Part shown: positions 19,960 to 28,828 of the stretch, piece by piece
Layout of the letters: every line of letters starts with the position of its first letter
Position numbering within the stretch: position 1 is the stretch's first letter
NCBI GenBank assembly: GCA_905221605.1
Contig: CAJNDS010002812.1
Span: 125,001-180,000 of the forward strand
Length of the DNA: 55,000 nt
Reading direction: 5' to 3'
From: Symbiodinium natans
Taxonomy: Eukaryota > Sar > Dinophyceae > Suessiales > Symbiodiniaceae
Notes under the pieces: generated by a model
Database searches by the model: none
Told to the model about the DNA's origin: nothing
What the model saw: only the letters and a program-made list of their open reading frames with translations
Made by a program: the position numbers and the translations under genes

Positions 19960-22900
19960 TCACTTGAAGTGACCAACAAAAGATGGCATCGCAGTGAGCA
20001 GCTCATTCAAGACTGCAGCCTTCAACTCAACGTATCCACACTGCGCACGAAAAACAACGAATTTACTAGTGGGCAACACCTTGGTGCCCATGTCTGCAAG
20101 GAGCTCACAACCAGGCTTCCAAGTCAGGCACACCTCATTGTCTGACAACTTCTGTCGGATCATATGACACCTGATTGAGAAGTGGCGCGACTGGCGAGTT
20201 TCACCCTTACTCAGCAAAACAATTCGAGCAGACTGCGCATCTGTAAAAATTTCAGGGATTGGGGCGTCTGCCCCAGCAACATGAACGACGACATCTTGCA
20301 CGCAACTGATTTCAGCAACGGCAACAGCAATGGCAGCAATCTCTGACTCACAGGAGGAAGTGGCCACTATTTGCTGCACACGCGACCAATGCTTCACCAA
20401 GGACCCAAACGCAAAAATGTACCCTGCGCTTACCGATCTTCGCTTCAAGTACTCCATGGGAGCCCATGACGCATCAGTGTAAGCAGCAACAGGGATATTG
20501 ACATCTTGCTCTGAAGACGGATACCGCAATGCAAGGTGTTCACAGGAAAGTAAGAAGCGGAGGACTGCCCTTAAAGCTCGTTCATGCTTGTTCAACGGAG
20601 CACTCTGTCCCGTGCTCAAAAGCATGATAAAAATGGCCAAGTCACCACGTACCAAACCGAACCAAGACAGCCTGCCCAAAACAGTCCTGTATCTCGTGGA
20701 CGCCTCTCTGCTCAAAGCGGCGCATGCCTCCTCAGAGGTGTCCTCAAGGATCTTGTCGATTCCAGGGACGCTCGGCGAGGGTTTTGCAATTTGGAAGGCA
20801 TCAAAACAAGGCTTCAAATAGTTCGCGGGCATAGACATGTAGATGGCACAGTCTCCAGCATGTCTTTCCAGCACTCTGCCGAGAAACTCAAGCCTGCTGG
20901 AACCCTCAGTTGAAGGCAGCAACGTTCCAACATGGCGAACTTTGAGATCTCGCTGCAGCTCAGCAAGAAATTTCCACCCCAAGCGTTCACACGGACATGC
21001 CACCAAAAAATCGTCAACGTACGCCAGCAATGCAATCCAAACTCCATGGTAGTAGCCAGTAAACAAGCAACATTCCAAGGAACCGGCGTGCAGCCCCAAC
21101 TGACTGACGACTCGAGTCAACTTGTTCGTCCACGCCAAACCAGCAACACGCAATCCATTCAACGCGCGATCAAGAAGCAAGTATACTCGTTCCCAGTTTG
21201 CATAGAAGCAACCAGGCGGCATCTGTATAATTACTTGGTGCTTAGCATCAAGCTCACTGGACATGAACGCTGTGGAGACATCAAACGCAAAGAGCCACAT
21301 ATCCAACATGGCAGCCCACGCGACAAGAGTGCGAAAGGTTTCCAAGTGGACGGTTGGAGATGAGATAGCTAACTGCCGGGCACTCTGGTCACCCCGCTTC
21401 ACGATCTCTTGCACCACTAAGCGGCTCCTGACCTTTTCTGGGTCCTCACGCGAAGGTTTGGGGTTAAGAACCCAGCGTGTTGGTATCACCTTCATCCCTT
21501 CACGCTTGTAGGCCTCAACCTCCGTCCAACTAAGGGGCCTCCCGGCCTTGAACTCGTTCAAAGCACTCAGCTCAGTAAGCATACCCTCGAAGGTTTTCTT
21601 CGGGCTAAGCAACAGACCGGTACCATCAGCAACACAACGTTTTGGCTCTGCGACAGTGATCTGCGCACCACACAAGGAAAACGAAACCGTCGCTGGCTCC
21701 TCACTAAAATAAAGGGCATAGCAAAACAGTAACTTTTGAACAAAGGTGGATGCAGCATTCTCATCCAAATCTGGCTGCCCAAAGTTATAGGCAACACAAA
21801 GACTATCAACTTCAAGGTCCATTGGCCCAGCCACTTCACTAGAAGCTGCACGGGACTCAGGCTGGACATCTATTTGAACCATTTCAGCGTCTTGAACCGT
21901 CACATCAGCAGAACTGCTCTGAACAACTGGAAAAGAACTAAATGCAGGTTGACGAAGCTCTGTGGCTGGCACTTCGAGAGAAGCTCCCTCGTCAAGCTTC
22001 ATTTTCTTCCTTTCATCTGCATCATCTGCTATTGCAGGCACTGGCATTGACAAGGGGTTTGTTTTCCCGCGCGTTCGGTAATAGGGTAGGATTTGAACAC
22101 CTTCTCCCTGCGGCATAGAAACATCTTGAGAAGCATCTGCGTCTGGCGAGGACAGCGTCTCACCACGAGGCTGTGCTTGCGGCAACGTATCCGGAAGTAT
22201 CTTCTTATGATGTTCCTCATACCATGCAAGGTACCGCTGCTTGCAGGCTTTGTTGTGCACGTGCCCTTTGAAACCACGATCACAAGCAGTGCAGCCTGCA
22301 GTTTTACCATGGGCTTGAAACCAAGCAGCTGGAGGATTTCCCGTTAACTTCGGGGGCTCATATGTGGTCTGGGCTTCAGGGGTTACACCCTGGTGCAGGT
22401 TTCCACTCGTGCTGAAAAGCATTGGGGCCAATTCAGGCTTGCAGCTTAAAGGAACAAGAGCCCGAATAGCCCTTGCCACGAAAACCTGAGGAACACCCTC
22501 TAAAACGACGCAAACGCGATGCCCAAGCGAATTTAAAGCATGGCCAAGATAAGCTGCCTCTTCCCAGCGTGTGACATGCTTGATTGACTCTGGCAGCTCA
22601 GCTAGGACGCAACAACCTACCAGTGAGGACTTTGCTTGCGGTAGCTTCTTGCCTAACAACACTTCCATGGGCGCCAAGGTCTGCTCACAAGGGGCCCCAA
22701 AACGGTTGTGCGTTGCGCAAATGTACTGAAGCATGACTTCCAACGCAAGGTAGGCATCTCTAACCTCTACACCAAACGACTGTTTGAGGTCAGCTTTCAA
22801 CACAGCCATTGTCTCTTTGACATACCTCACAGACCTTTCCCCGAGGCCTACTACTTCGTGCGCCTGCGGAGGCGCTTTTCTCACGGCCATACGTGTTGCT

Positions 22901-25900
22901 GTGTCAGCTGATTTCAGTAGGTTTCCTACGGCTTGCTCTGCATCGGTTATAACCTCAACTGCAAACCTTGTGTTAAGGCCGTCAAGCGCAAACTCCGACA
23001 GCCACTGCTTGATTAGGGACCTGGTGCGCTCTACGTTGGGGTACACAGGTATACAAGCAAGCATGTGGGACACTGACTCTACTAAAACCAAAGCCTTCTT
23101 CTTGCTAGGGTCAAGGAACAAAAAGTCAGCAACTAACGTGGGTACTGTGTGCTGTCCATGACCCTTGCGGCGATGTTGTTTGATGGCTTTAGATTTCAAA
23201 CACTCCATGCAAAACGGGCTATAAGGAACATGACCTTGCGTACGGTGCTGCAGCAGTTCATGAGAGCCCAAGCGACCGGCCACTGCACTCGCAGCTTTCC
23301 CCAGATCGTCAGTTGGCTCGTCTTTTGGGCCACTCACACTCCCAGCGTGTTCAACTTGGGATTCACTTGAAGGAAAAATAGGAACACTGTTTGCAGCAGC
23401 AGACTGCTCTGTAAAGCTGCCAACACCAGCACGGTCCCCAACAGGACGAGCAACATCTGTTTCCTCACCCCTACAGGTCTCTTCACCGCCGGCTTTGCGC
23501 TTTATCGTGCTTAACTGACTCACGACATTTGTAGGCAAAACTGACAGATCCTTGGATGCACTTGGAAAAACTGCACGTATCCACGGGCAGCCACCCCAAA
23601 TAACCATGCCCTGGACGGCAACATCAAACCTGGAATGGACTAGACCCATCTCAAGAAAACCCAAAGTGAAAAGCCAACCCCTGTTAGCAAGCTGCGTCAT
23701 AGACAGAATGTTGTGGCGGGTGTTACCCACATAACACTCAACAGTAAAACGCCGACTGGCAAGGGAACCCTTTTCACGATCACAAGAAGTGCGCACTGGC
23801 AAGGTGAGCTCTATACGAGCTTTGCCGGTCATTGTCACTGCACTGCCGTTGGCAGCTGTAAAGTGATCTTCCGGCTCAAGCCATTCAAGCACTTTGTACT
23901 TGTCAAGGTTGCATTCAGCCAAGACACAGACCGCAGCACCACTGTCAAGCAACCACCAGTCTGCAGAATCAACTTCACCGCATATCTGTGTCAACAAAGG
24001 CAACAACAGACATGTACTCACGCGAAAAACTTTGCTTACGCAACAACATAGTGTCTTGTGCAACAGTGCGCCGACGCACATGGCCAAGCCAAGCACAAGC
24101 CACAAGCACTCGCTCAAGCTCCCAACTGCTAACGGCAAGGGATCACGCAAAAACGCTCTCAAGTGGAAAACTGCCGACCGCCAAGGATCACGCCACAACT
24201 CCCTGACGTGGAAAACTTTGCGCACACAGTCACGAAATGTGCTCTCCAACCACGCGCCAAGAACCATGGTCATGCCAAACACAAGCCAAAAACGTCCGCT
24301 CAAGCTGTCAAACACCGACTGCCAAGGATCATGCGAATCAACCAACAACATGGTCAACGGCAAGGCAGCCTCCTCATGCTCAGCATCTTCAGGCTGGAGC
24401 TCATTAAGGGGGCGCTTACCCTTGCCTTTGCCATCGCCTTTGACCTTCTTTGTGCACTGCGATGACATGTGGCCAGTTTGGCCACAGCTGTAGCACACAA
24501 CGCTTTTCTTTCCTTCCGAAGACTTGGGGTGGGGACACTCTGCTGACATGTGTCCCTTTTCGCCACAGTTGAAACACGTGCGTCCTGCGCCTTTGTTGGC
24601 CTCTGAGCCTGTTTTCGCAGCAGCGCTGTCCTGACCTTTGCCAGGCCGCTTGCCTTTCGCTTTACCTTTCCCTTTCGCTTTTCCTTTTCCTTTGAGCGCA
24701 CAAACATAAGCTTCATACTCATCATCCCACCAGTAGAAGTACTCACCGTCTTCAGCACAAGCCCACGTCTCATCATTGGCAGCCTCGGCCACCTCAGTTA
24801 TGACATGGTTCACAGAGGGATCCAACCAGATCCTGTTTTGAGCTTCGTACCTCACACAAGCTGCACGCAAATCCTCGTACCGCTCCGAAGTACAATGCAA
24901 AACACAATACTGGCGACACCCAGACGGCAACGATCGCAGCAACATCAGCACTTTGTCGCTTTCGTTGACTTCAACCCCATCACGCTCACGCAACGGAAGC
25001 GACGACACCAAACGCTGAAACCGAGAACACTCCACATCAATCATCCGTATGACTTCGCTGATCATTTCAGCCCTGTACTCCTTTTGCACGGCCTGGGTCT
25101 TGAAAAACAAGCCCTCTGCACGCGACTTGAGGGAAAACTCGCGCGCCAACAAACGGAGAACTTCATAGCCATTCAGACTACCACGACTGTCAACTTCCAA
25201 GTACGCCCTAATAATCAAATCCGCCTTACTGAAATCAGCAAACGCCGAGCGGAGGATGCTGAATAACTTTGCAGACCGAGTAGCCTGCGCAGCAGTCATG
25301 CCACTCTGCTGGATCTCTGACTCAGCACTCAGCGAATATCTCACCTCCGTGGGGTAACTGTCATGCCCCAAGCCAAGCCAAGCACAAAGCTCGTCAACAT
25401 AGGAACGAAAACCAAGAACCTCATCAACTCTGCTTTTCCATTTGGAAGTTTCCGGTTTAGGCAACGGGGGCAACCACCGCTCTGCCCTTGCAAGCGCACC
25501 AAGACCATCCTCATGCCGGGACGACTGCGCCGATGACACACCAGCTCGAAACCCACGCAACTGTTCTCTTGGCAACTGTTCATCGTCATCACCAAGCGTC
25601 ATATCAAACACCTGCGGAGTAGGTGGCGGCATCCTTCGCTGGGGGCTTTGCTCAACTCGGACTTCATTAAGCGACGCCTTCAAGCCTTGCATTGCCTCAT
25701 GCATTTGCGCCAAGCGGTCAGACAATGAGACACACACGCCTTGCTGGCTTGCCAACAGCTCACCAACTTGGGTTTGTTGCTGTTTCTGGCTCTGCACTTC
25801 AAGGCACAACTGTTGCATCTGTCCTGACAGAGTGCTCACCAGCCTCTGCTGTTGACCCATCTGTTGAGTTAGAGCCTGAAGGAAATTCTGCTGTTGCAAC

Positions 25901-26079
25901 AACGAAGCTTCCAACTGCGACAAGCCTGCGGTAGGCGACACACTCGGCCCACGGGAAACTGGCACAGGAACATTTTCAGCATGCACAAAACCAGGCCCAC
26001 GATGTGATCTGCCTCTCATACCTGCTTCCAGAGTTCTGGGCGAAGAAGGGTCCGTTGGACTACGCTCCCTATCGGCCAT
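19960..26079 (-). CDS. gag-pol: Gag-Pol polyprotein, Ty1/copia retrotransposon
   Basis: Single 2039-aa frame encoding the capsid and all enzymes for reverse transcription and integration. In order: Gln-rich predicted coiled coil (about 54-143); Gag core (about 200-440); basic Lys-Gly linker (463-481); two CCHC zinc knuckles (502-515 and 529-542); two hydrophobic, membrane-like segments in a duplicated unit (about 584-626 and 646-688); aspartic protease with DSGA (Asp712); integrase zinc-binding residues (His945, His950, Cys957, Cys960) and a D985-D1046-E1081 catalytic triad; a variable linker; reverse transcriptase with Asp1600 and YVDD at 1687-1690; RNase H with Asp1869, Glu1911, Asp1947 and the ADMGTK motif at about 1995-2000. 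No stop or frameshift separates gag from pol, so Gag excess must come from processing or another mechanism. The start ATG is 112 bases inside the LTR edge. At 2039 aa it is longer than the usual 1300-1500 aa, mostly through extra Gag and linker sequence. Confidence 0.97.
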   Translation of the reverse strand: MADRERSPTDPSSPRTLEAGMRGRSHRGPGFVHAENVPVPVSRGPSVSPTAGLSQLEASLLQQQNFLQALTQQMGQQQRLVSTLSGQMQQLCLEVQSQKQQQTQVGELLASQQGVCVSLSDRLAQMHEAMQGLKASLNEVRVEQSPQRRMPPPTPQVFDMTLGDDDEQLPREQLRGFRAGVSSAQSSRHEDGLGALARAERWLPPLPKPETSKWKSRVDEVLGFRSYVDELCAWLGLGHDSYPTEVRYSLSAESEIQQSGMTAAQATRSAKLFSILRSAFADFSKADLIIRAYLEVDSRGSLNGYEVLRLLAREFSLKSRAEGLFFKTQAVQKEYRAEMISEVIRMIDVECSRFQRLVSSLPLRERDGVEVNESDKVLMLLRSLPSGCRQYCVLHCTSERYEDLRAACVRYEAQNRIWLDPSVNHVITEVAEAANDETWACAEDGEYFYWWDDEYEAYVCALKGKGKAKGKGKAKGKRPGKGQDSAAAKTGSEANKGAGRTCFNCGEKGHMSAECPHPKSSEGKKSVVCYSCGQTGHMSSQCTKKVKGDGKGKGKRPLNELQPEDAEHEEAALPLTMLLVDSHDPWQSVFDSLSGRFWLVFGMTMVLGAWLESTFRDCVRKVFHVRELWRDPWRSAVFHLRAFLRDPLPLAVGSLSECLWLVLGLAMCVGALLHKTLCCCVSKVFRVSTCLLLPLLTQICGEVDSADWWLLDSGAAVCVLAECNLDKYKVLEWLEPEDHFTAANGSAVTMTGKARIELTLPVRTSCDREKGSLASRRFTVECYVGNTRHNILSMTQLANRGWLFTLGFLEMGLVHSRFDVAVQGMVIWGGCPWIRAVFPSASKDLSVLPTNVVSQLSTIKRKAGGEETCRGEETDVARPVGDRAGVGSFTEQSAAANSVPIFPSSESQVEHAGSVSGPKDEPTDDLGKAASAVAGRLGSHELLQHRTQGHVPYSPFCMECLKSKAIKQHRRKGHGQHTVPTLVADFLFLDPSKKKALVLVESVSHMLACIPVYPNVERTRSLIKQWLSEFALDGLNTRFAVEVITDAEQAVGNLLKSADTATRMAVRKAPPQAHEVVGLGERSVRYVKETMAVLKADLKQSFGVEVRDAYLALEVMLQYICATHNRFGAPCEQTLAPMEVLLGKKLPQAKSSLVGCCVLAELPESIKHVTRWEEAAYLGHALNSLGHRVCVVLEGVPQVFVARAIRALVPLSCKPELAPMLFSTSGNLHQGVTPEAQTTYEPPKLTGNPPAAWFQAHGKTAGCTACDRGFKGHVHNKACKQRYLAWYEEHHKKILPDTLPQAQPRGETLSSPDADASQDVSMPQGEGVQILPYYRTRGKTNPLSMPVPAIADDADERKKMKLDEGASLEVPATELRQPAFSSFPVVQSSSADVTVQDAEMVQIDVQPESRAASSEVAGPMDLEVDSLCVAYNFGQPDLDENAASTFVQKLLFCYALYFSEEPATVSFSLCGAQITVAEPKRCVADGTGLLLSPKKTFEGMLTELSALNEFKAGRPLSWTEVEAYKREGMKVIPTRWVLNPKPSREDPEKVRSRLVVQEIVKRGDQSARQLAISSPTVHLETFRTLVAWAAMLDMWLFAFDVSTAFMSSELDAKHQVIIQMPPGCFYANWERVYLLLDRALNGLRVAGLAWTNKLTRVVSQLGLHAGSLECCLFTGYYHGVWIALLAYVDDFLVACPCERLGWKFLAELQRDLKVRHVGTLLPSTEGSSRLEFLGRVLERHAGDCAIYMSMPANYLKPCFDAFQIAKPSPSVPGIDKILEDTSEEACAALSREASTRYRTVLGRLSWFGLVRGDLAIFIMLLSTGQSAPLNKHERALRAVLRFLLSCEHLALRYPSSEQDVNIPVAAYTDASWAPMEYLKRRSVSAGYIFAFGSLVKHWSRVQQIVATSSCESEIAAIAVAVAEISCVQDVVVHVAGADAPIPEIFTDAQSARIVLLSKGETRQSRHFSIRCHMIRQKLSDNEVCLTWKPGCELLADMGTKVLPTSKFVVFRAQCGYVELKAAVLNELLTAMPSFVGHFK

Positions 26080-26175
26080 TGTGCTGACTTTATCCTACTA
26101 AGGCACAAAGCGAAACCGCCAACCTGAACCGCGTCCGTACTTAAGCTAGACTTACTAGAGCCGGCGATTACCTAA
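26080..26175 (-). other. 5' leader of the copia element
   Basis: Short untranslated leader between the primer binding site and the gag ATG. It contains the left half (26158-26165) of the hairpin whose right half overlaps the primer binding site. Confidence 0.7.
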
Positions 26176-26191
26176 GCCGGCTCCGCTACCA
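26176..26191 (-). promoter_or_regulatory. Primer binding site (initiator Met tRNA type)
   Basis: Directly after the 5' LTR the coding strand reads TGGTAGCGGAGCCGGC. TGGTA followed by an AGC/GAG core is the complement of the 3' end (CUACCA) of eukaryotic initiator methionine tRNAs, the common primer of copia elements. Part of it (26176-26183) pairs with 26158-26165 in a perfect 8-bp stem with a 10-base loop. The host tRNA is not in the window, so exact complementarity is inferred. Confidence 0.8.
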
Positions 26192-26503
26192 TATAAATAA
26201 ACACACCCTTAACCGTGGAATTCCTGGATCTCTTAGGTACGCCGATCGAGTCACTCCTTTTCAGATTCTTGAGCCAAACACGTTCCGAATAATTCTCAAA
26301 TGGCTGTTCGCTGCACAGGCTGTTCTCCGAAGAGCTTCCATGTCCGACATTCCTTTGCATGCAAGATTCAGCTCTTCACCAGAAGCATCATGTAGCTTCT
26401 GCTCAGCTTGATTTGCGAGGTCACGAACCACCGCTTCATGGATCAACTATCATATCGTATTGGTGGGTTAGTTATATACCATATATAGTGTAACATATTC
26501 ACA
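26192..26503 (-). repeat. 5' LTR of the copia element
   Basis: This 312-bp copy is upstream of gag on the coding (minus) strand, starts TGTGAATATG and ends TTTATTTATA directly against the primer binding site. It should hold the promoter. Near its 5' end on the coding strand it is AT-rich (CTATATATGGTATATAA). At 26268-26278 it carries TTTGGCTCAAG, identical to the last 11 bases of the dinoflagellate spliced leader. A 61-codon open frame lies at 26261-26446. Confidence 0.97.
26261..26446 (-). CDS. Small open frame inside the 5' LTR (61 aa)
   Basis: An ATG-started frame lies wholly within the LTR, with a composition (Ala, Glu, Leu, Arg; helical look) unlike random AT-rich LTR sequence. Its last residues, FGSRI, are the reading of the spliced-leader-like 11-mer. 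The other LTR has the same frame with one Lys/Glu change (18867-19052). LTR identity comes from recent transposition, so it is not evidence of selection. Confidence 0.2.
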   Translation of the reverse strand: MIHEAVVRDLANQAEQKLHDASGEELNLACKGMSDMEALRRTACAANSHLRIIRNVFGSRI

Positions 26504-26508
26504 TTTAG
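26504..26508. other. Target site duplication, right copy (TTTAG)
   Basis: Partner of the repeat at 18793-18797. The TTTAGGG array continues without a break from here to 26574, so the array was present before the insertion. Confidence 0.75.
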
Positions 26509-26574
26509 GGTTTAGGGTTTAGGGTTTAGGGTTTAGGGTTTAGGGTTGAGGGTTTAGGGTTTAGGGTTTAGGGT
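26504..26574 (+). repeat. TTTAGGG array split by the copia insertion
   Basis: Ten units here plus three units at 18775-18797 form one array, interrupted by the 7.7-kb element. Confidence 0.95.
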
Positions 26575-26707
26575 CATCGGGAAAGATTGGCTGGGTGGAC
26601 CCTGATTGAGAGCTTCGAGTTTAAAGTTTAAGCCGTCTAGACCAAAGAAAAACCACTGGGGGGAAGGGGGGGGCCAAACCCCTTCAACCTAAACCCTCCT
26701 TCCTTCC

Positions 26708-26822
26708 CTAGGACCCACAGTAGGCCCTTTTCCCCTTTGTTGGTGCTTAGGTTCCCTTGTAAGCCCCTTTAAACCTAAACAGTGGACCTTGTTTTATTCC
26801 TTCCTAGGCTACTCCTGGGTCT
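26708..26822. mobile_element. Foldback family B, copy B2
   Basis: Ends CCTAGGACCCACAGTAGGCC and CTACTCCTGGGTCT; interior CCCCTTTAAACC as in B1. Confidence 0.85.
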
Positions 26823-27001
26823 CCTTCTTCATCATACTTGAAGGTGTAGGTTTCGTTTCCATGACCTGCTTGACCTTCGTGCAATTGGTCTATCTCACTC
26901 GGGTTTCGGGTGTACCGGCTCAGGGTTTAGGGTCAGGGTTTAGGGTTTGGGGCACAAGGCTGCTGCGGGCCCAGTTATTATTTGGGATCTTGGGCAACCA
27001 A

Positions 27002-27087
27002 ACCCTAAATCCGAAACCCTAAACCCGAAACCCTAAACCCTAAACCCTAAACCCTAAACCCTAAGCCCTAAGCCCTAGACCCTGAAC
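27002..27087 (-). repeat. CCCTAAA array
   Basis: About twelve units with CCCGAAA and CCCTAAG variants. Confidence 0.92.
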
Positions 27088-27182
27088 CCTTCCTGCACCT
27101 CTTTTACCAAAACCGCTGGCCCCATGAAGGCCATTCGCAGCACCAACATGGAGAAGCTGGGTTCTGCACTAGACAGGGGTTC

Positions 27183-27286
27183 AGGGGTTTAGGTTTTTTT
27201 AGGGTTTCGGGTTTAGGGTTTCGGGTTTAGGGGTTAGGGGTTAGGGGTTTAGGGTTTAGGGTTTAGGGTTTAGGGTTTAGGGTTGG
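27183..27286 (+). repeat. TTTAGGG array
   Basis: Mixed TTTCGGG and GGGGTTA units followed by six uniform TTTAGGG. Confidence 0.93.
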
Positions 27287-27734
27287 GGGAACCGCCTGTC
27301 GCAACACTGAAACATTCCTGGATTCTCAACCACAACCCTGAAGCACGCCGTTTAGTAGTGGGATATTCAAAGCGAAAGGAGCAGGATGAAGCGGCACAAA
27401 GTGCTGCCCACTCTGCACATCGTTGTGTGTATCTTGCAGTGCCACCTAGACTAAAAATTCTGGTATGGAATGTTGAACACCTGCTCGTCTCCGCAGTCTC
27501 ATTTCAGTTATGCCCCCTGACTTTGGTGGTCTGTGTGTTCCCGCAGCCCAGTTGAATCAGACTATGCTTTAGCAAAAATTCTCGAACACCGGCATTCTTC
27601 GTCAGTTGGCTTTGTTTGGTGAGAAATCTCGAAGGCGTAGTTTTGGTAGATCCTGGTAGTCTGGGAAGTTGCACAGCTCGTCAATGTGCCACTTGGGACC
27701 TGCCGCATCATGGCATTTAGGGGTTTATGGCCTT
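27287..27734. other. No gene seen
   Basis: A 90-codon + frame at 27283-27555 starts in a TTTAGGG array; no domain. Confidence 0.6.
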
Positions 27735-27830
27735 TTAGGTGCCTATACTAACAGTCCTCATTAGGGATAAACATAGGGGGGACTCCCATCCCTATGAAGG
27801 ATTGCTAGTCTAAGGGGGAACGTCGCAAGG
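27735..27830. mobile_element. Foldback family C, copy C1
   Basis: Contains ACTAACAGTCCTCATTAGGG on the left and TAGTCTAAGGGGGAACGTCG on the right. Confidence 0.7.
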
Positions 27831-28108
27831 TGAAGGGTTTAAGGTTGGCGACTAGCGTGTGCCCATGGCTTGCTGCCGGGCCATGTTGATCAGTGCTTTA
27901 GACTAGCATTCCTTCTGTTGCGGCTGTTTATCATTATTATTTGTAGTATTGTTATGATTATTATTGTTGTTTTTGTTTTCATTTTCTTTTGTATTATGTG
28001 TTATCTTTTCAGGGGCAGGTTTGAACCTGATTTTTTATTGCTTGTCACCCCTAATCCCCTATATGACCCTTATGAAGCCATAGTTTTCATTGTTAAAGGG
28101 GCTCCTTT

Positions 28109-28283
28109 GGGAACCCCAAACAGGGAGCCCCAAGAATATAGTAGCAATATACAAGGAATATACTAGGAACATAGTAGAAATATGGAAGGAATATAGTACG
28201 AATATAGTAGGAATATACCTACCAGGGTCCTTATACTCCCTTTGCATTCCTTAGTTGTCTTGGGGTTCCTGTTTGGGGTTCCC
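28109..28283. mobile_element. Foldback element J with 11-bp internal repeats
   Basis: Terminal repeats of 26-27 bp (GGGAACCCCAAACAGG... and its complement, one indel) enclose about eight imperfect 11-bp units of the type GAATATAGTAG (28132-28218). Single copy here. Confidence 0.88.
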
Positions 28284-28355
28284 GGTAGGATCCTTCGTGT
28301 TTTTATAGGGCCCCCATACCTACCCAGTTTAGGGTCTCCAAAACATGCGTGTTTA

Positions 28356-28460
28356 ATATCGGGGCTTGAATAATTGGAACAGGGTTTTGGGGGGGTTCTT
28401 GTAGTATAATTATAAACGGGACCTCAAGGGAATACTATTAATCATTATCTCGACCCCTAC
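28356..28460. mobile_element. Foldback family D, copy D5
   Basis: Left ATATCGGGGCTTGAATAATTGG, read here as separate halves ATATCGGGG and AATAATTGG; right ATCATTATCTCGACCCCTA; the interior GTAGTATAATTATAAACGGG is shared. Confidence 0.8.
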
Positions 28461-28548
28461 ATTACACAAGCGGCTGTCTGCTGTTGCGGAGGCACGGTAA
28501 GGAATCAAGTGACCTAGTTGGCTGCCTTGCGGATTGAGGGTGTATGAG

Positions 28549-28661
28549 CCCTAAACCTTGAACCCCTAAACCCTAAATACTAAACCCTAAACCCTAAACC
28601 CTAAACCCGAAACCCTAAACCCTAAACCCCAAACCCTAAACCCGAAACCCTAACCCCAAAC
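28549..28661 (-). repeat. CCCTAAA array
   Basis: About fifteen units, with CCCGAAA and CCCCAAA. Confidence 0.92.
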
Positions 28662-28753
28662 CCTGCCTGGATACCTCTCAGGCACATGATCAGGGATTCC
28701 CAGTCGCAGATTCTTGACCAGCTCCTGGGCTGAGAATGGACCCAAGTCTCTTT

Positions 28754-28828
28754 TGGGTTTAGGGTTTAGGGTTTAGGGTTTGGGGTTTGGGGTTTGGGGT
28801 TTGGGGTTTAGGGTTTAGGGTTTGGGGT
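28754..28828 (+). repeat. TTTAGGG array with TTTGGGG block
   Basis: Four TTTGGGG units sit between TTTAGGG units. Confidence 0.92.

Larger units (their letters stand above)
18798..26503 (-). mobile_element. Full-length Ty1/copia LTR retrotransposon
   Basis: A 7706-bp element lies on the minus strand. It has two 312-bp direct terminal repeats (18798-19109 and 26192-26503), a TTTAG direct repeat on both outer sides, a tRNA-type primer binding site just inside the 5' LTR (26176-26191), a G-run next to the 3' LTR (19110-19114) and one uninterrupted gag-pol frame (19960-26079). The domain order protease, integrase, reverse transcriptase, RNase H defines the Ty1/copia superfamily. The LTRs differ at a single position in my reading (18961-18980 region: ttcgcatg against tttgcatg), so the insertion is recent and probably autonomous. 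The LTR termini read TG...TA on the coding strand, not the usual TG...CA. The element has landed in a TTTAGGG array. Confidence 0.97.

Noticed and set aside
24805-25266. 153-codon plus-strand frame within gag-pol, and other plus frames up to 199 codons in 19.9-26 kb
   Set aside because: Shadows of the gag-pol frame on the opposite strand.
18775-26574. Ty3/gypsy or retrovirus-like assignment of the LTR element
   Set aside because: Integrase precedes reverse transcriptase and RNase H has the copia motifs (ADMGTK, SSCESE), so it is Ty1/copia; there is no envelope-like frame.
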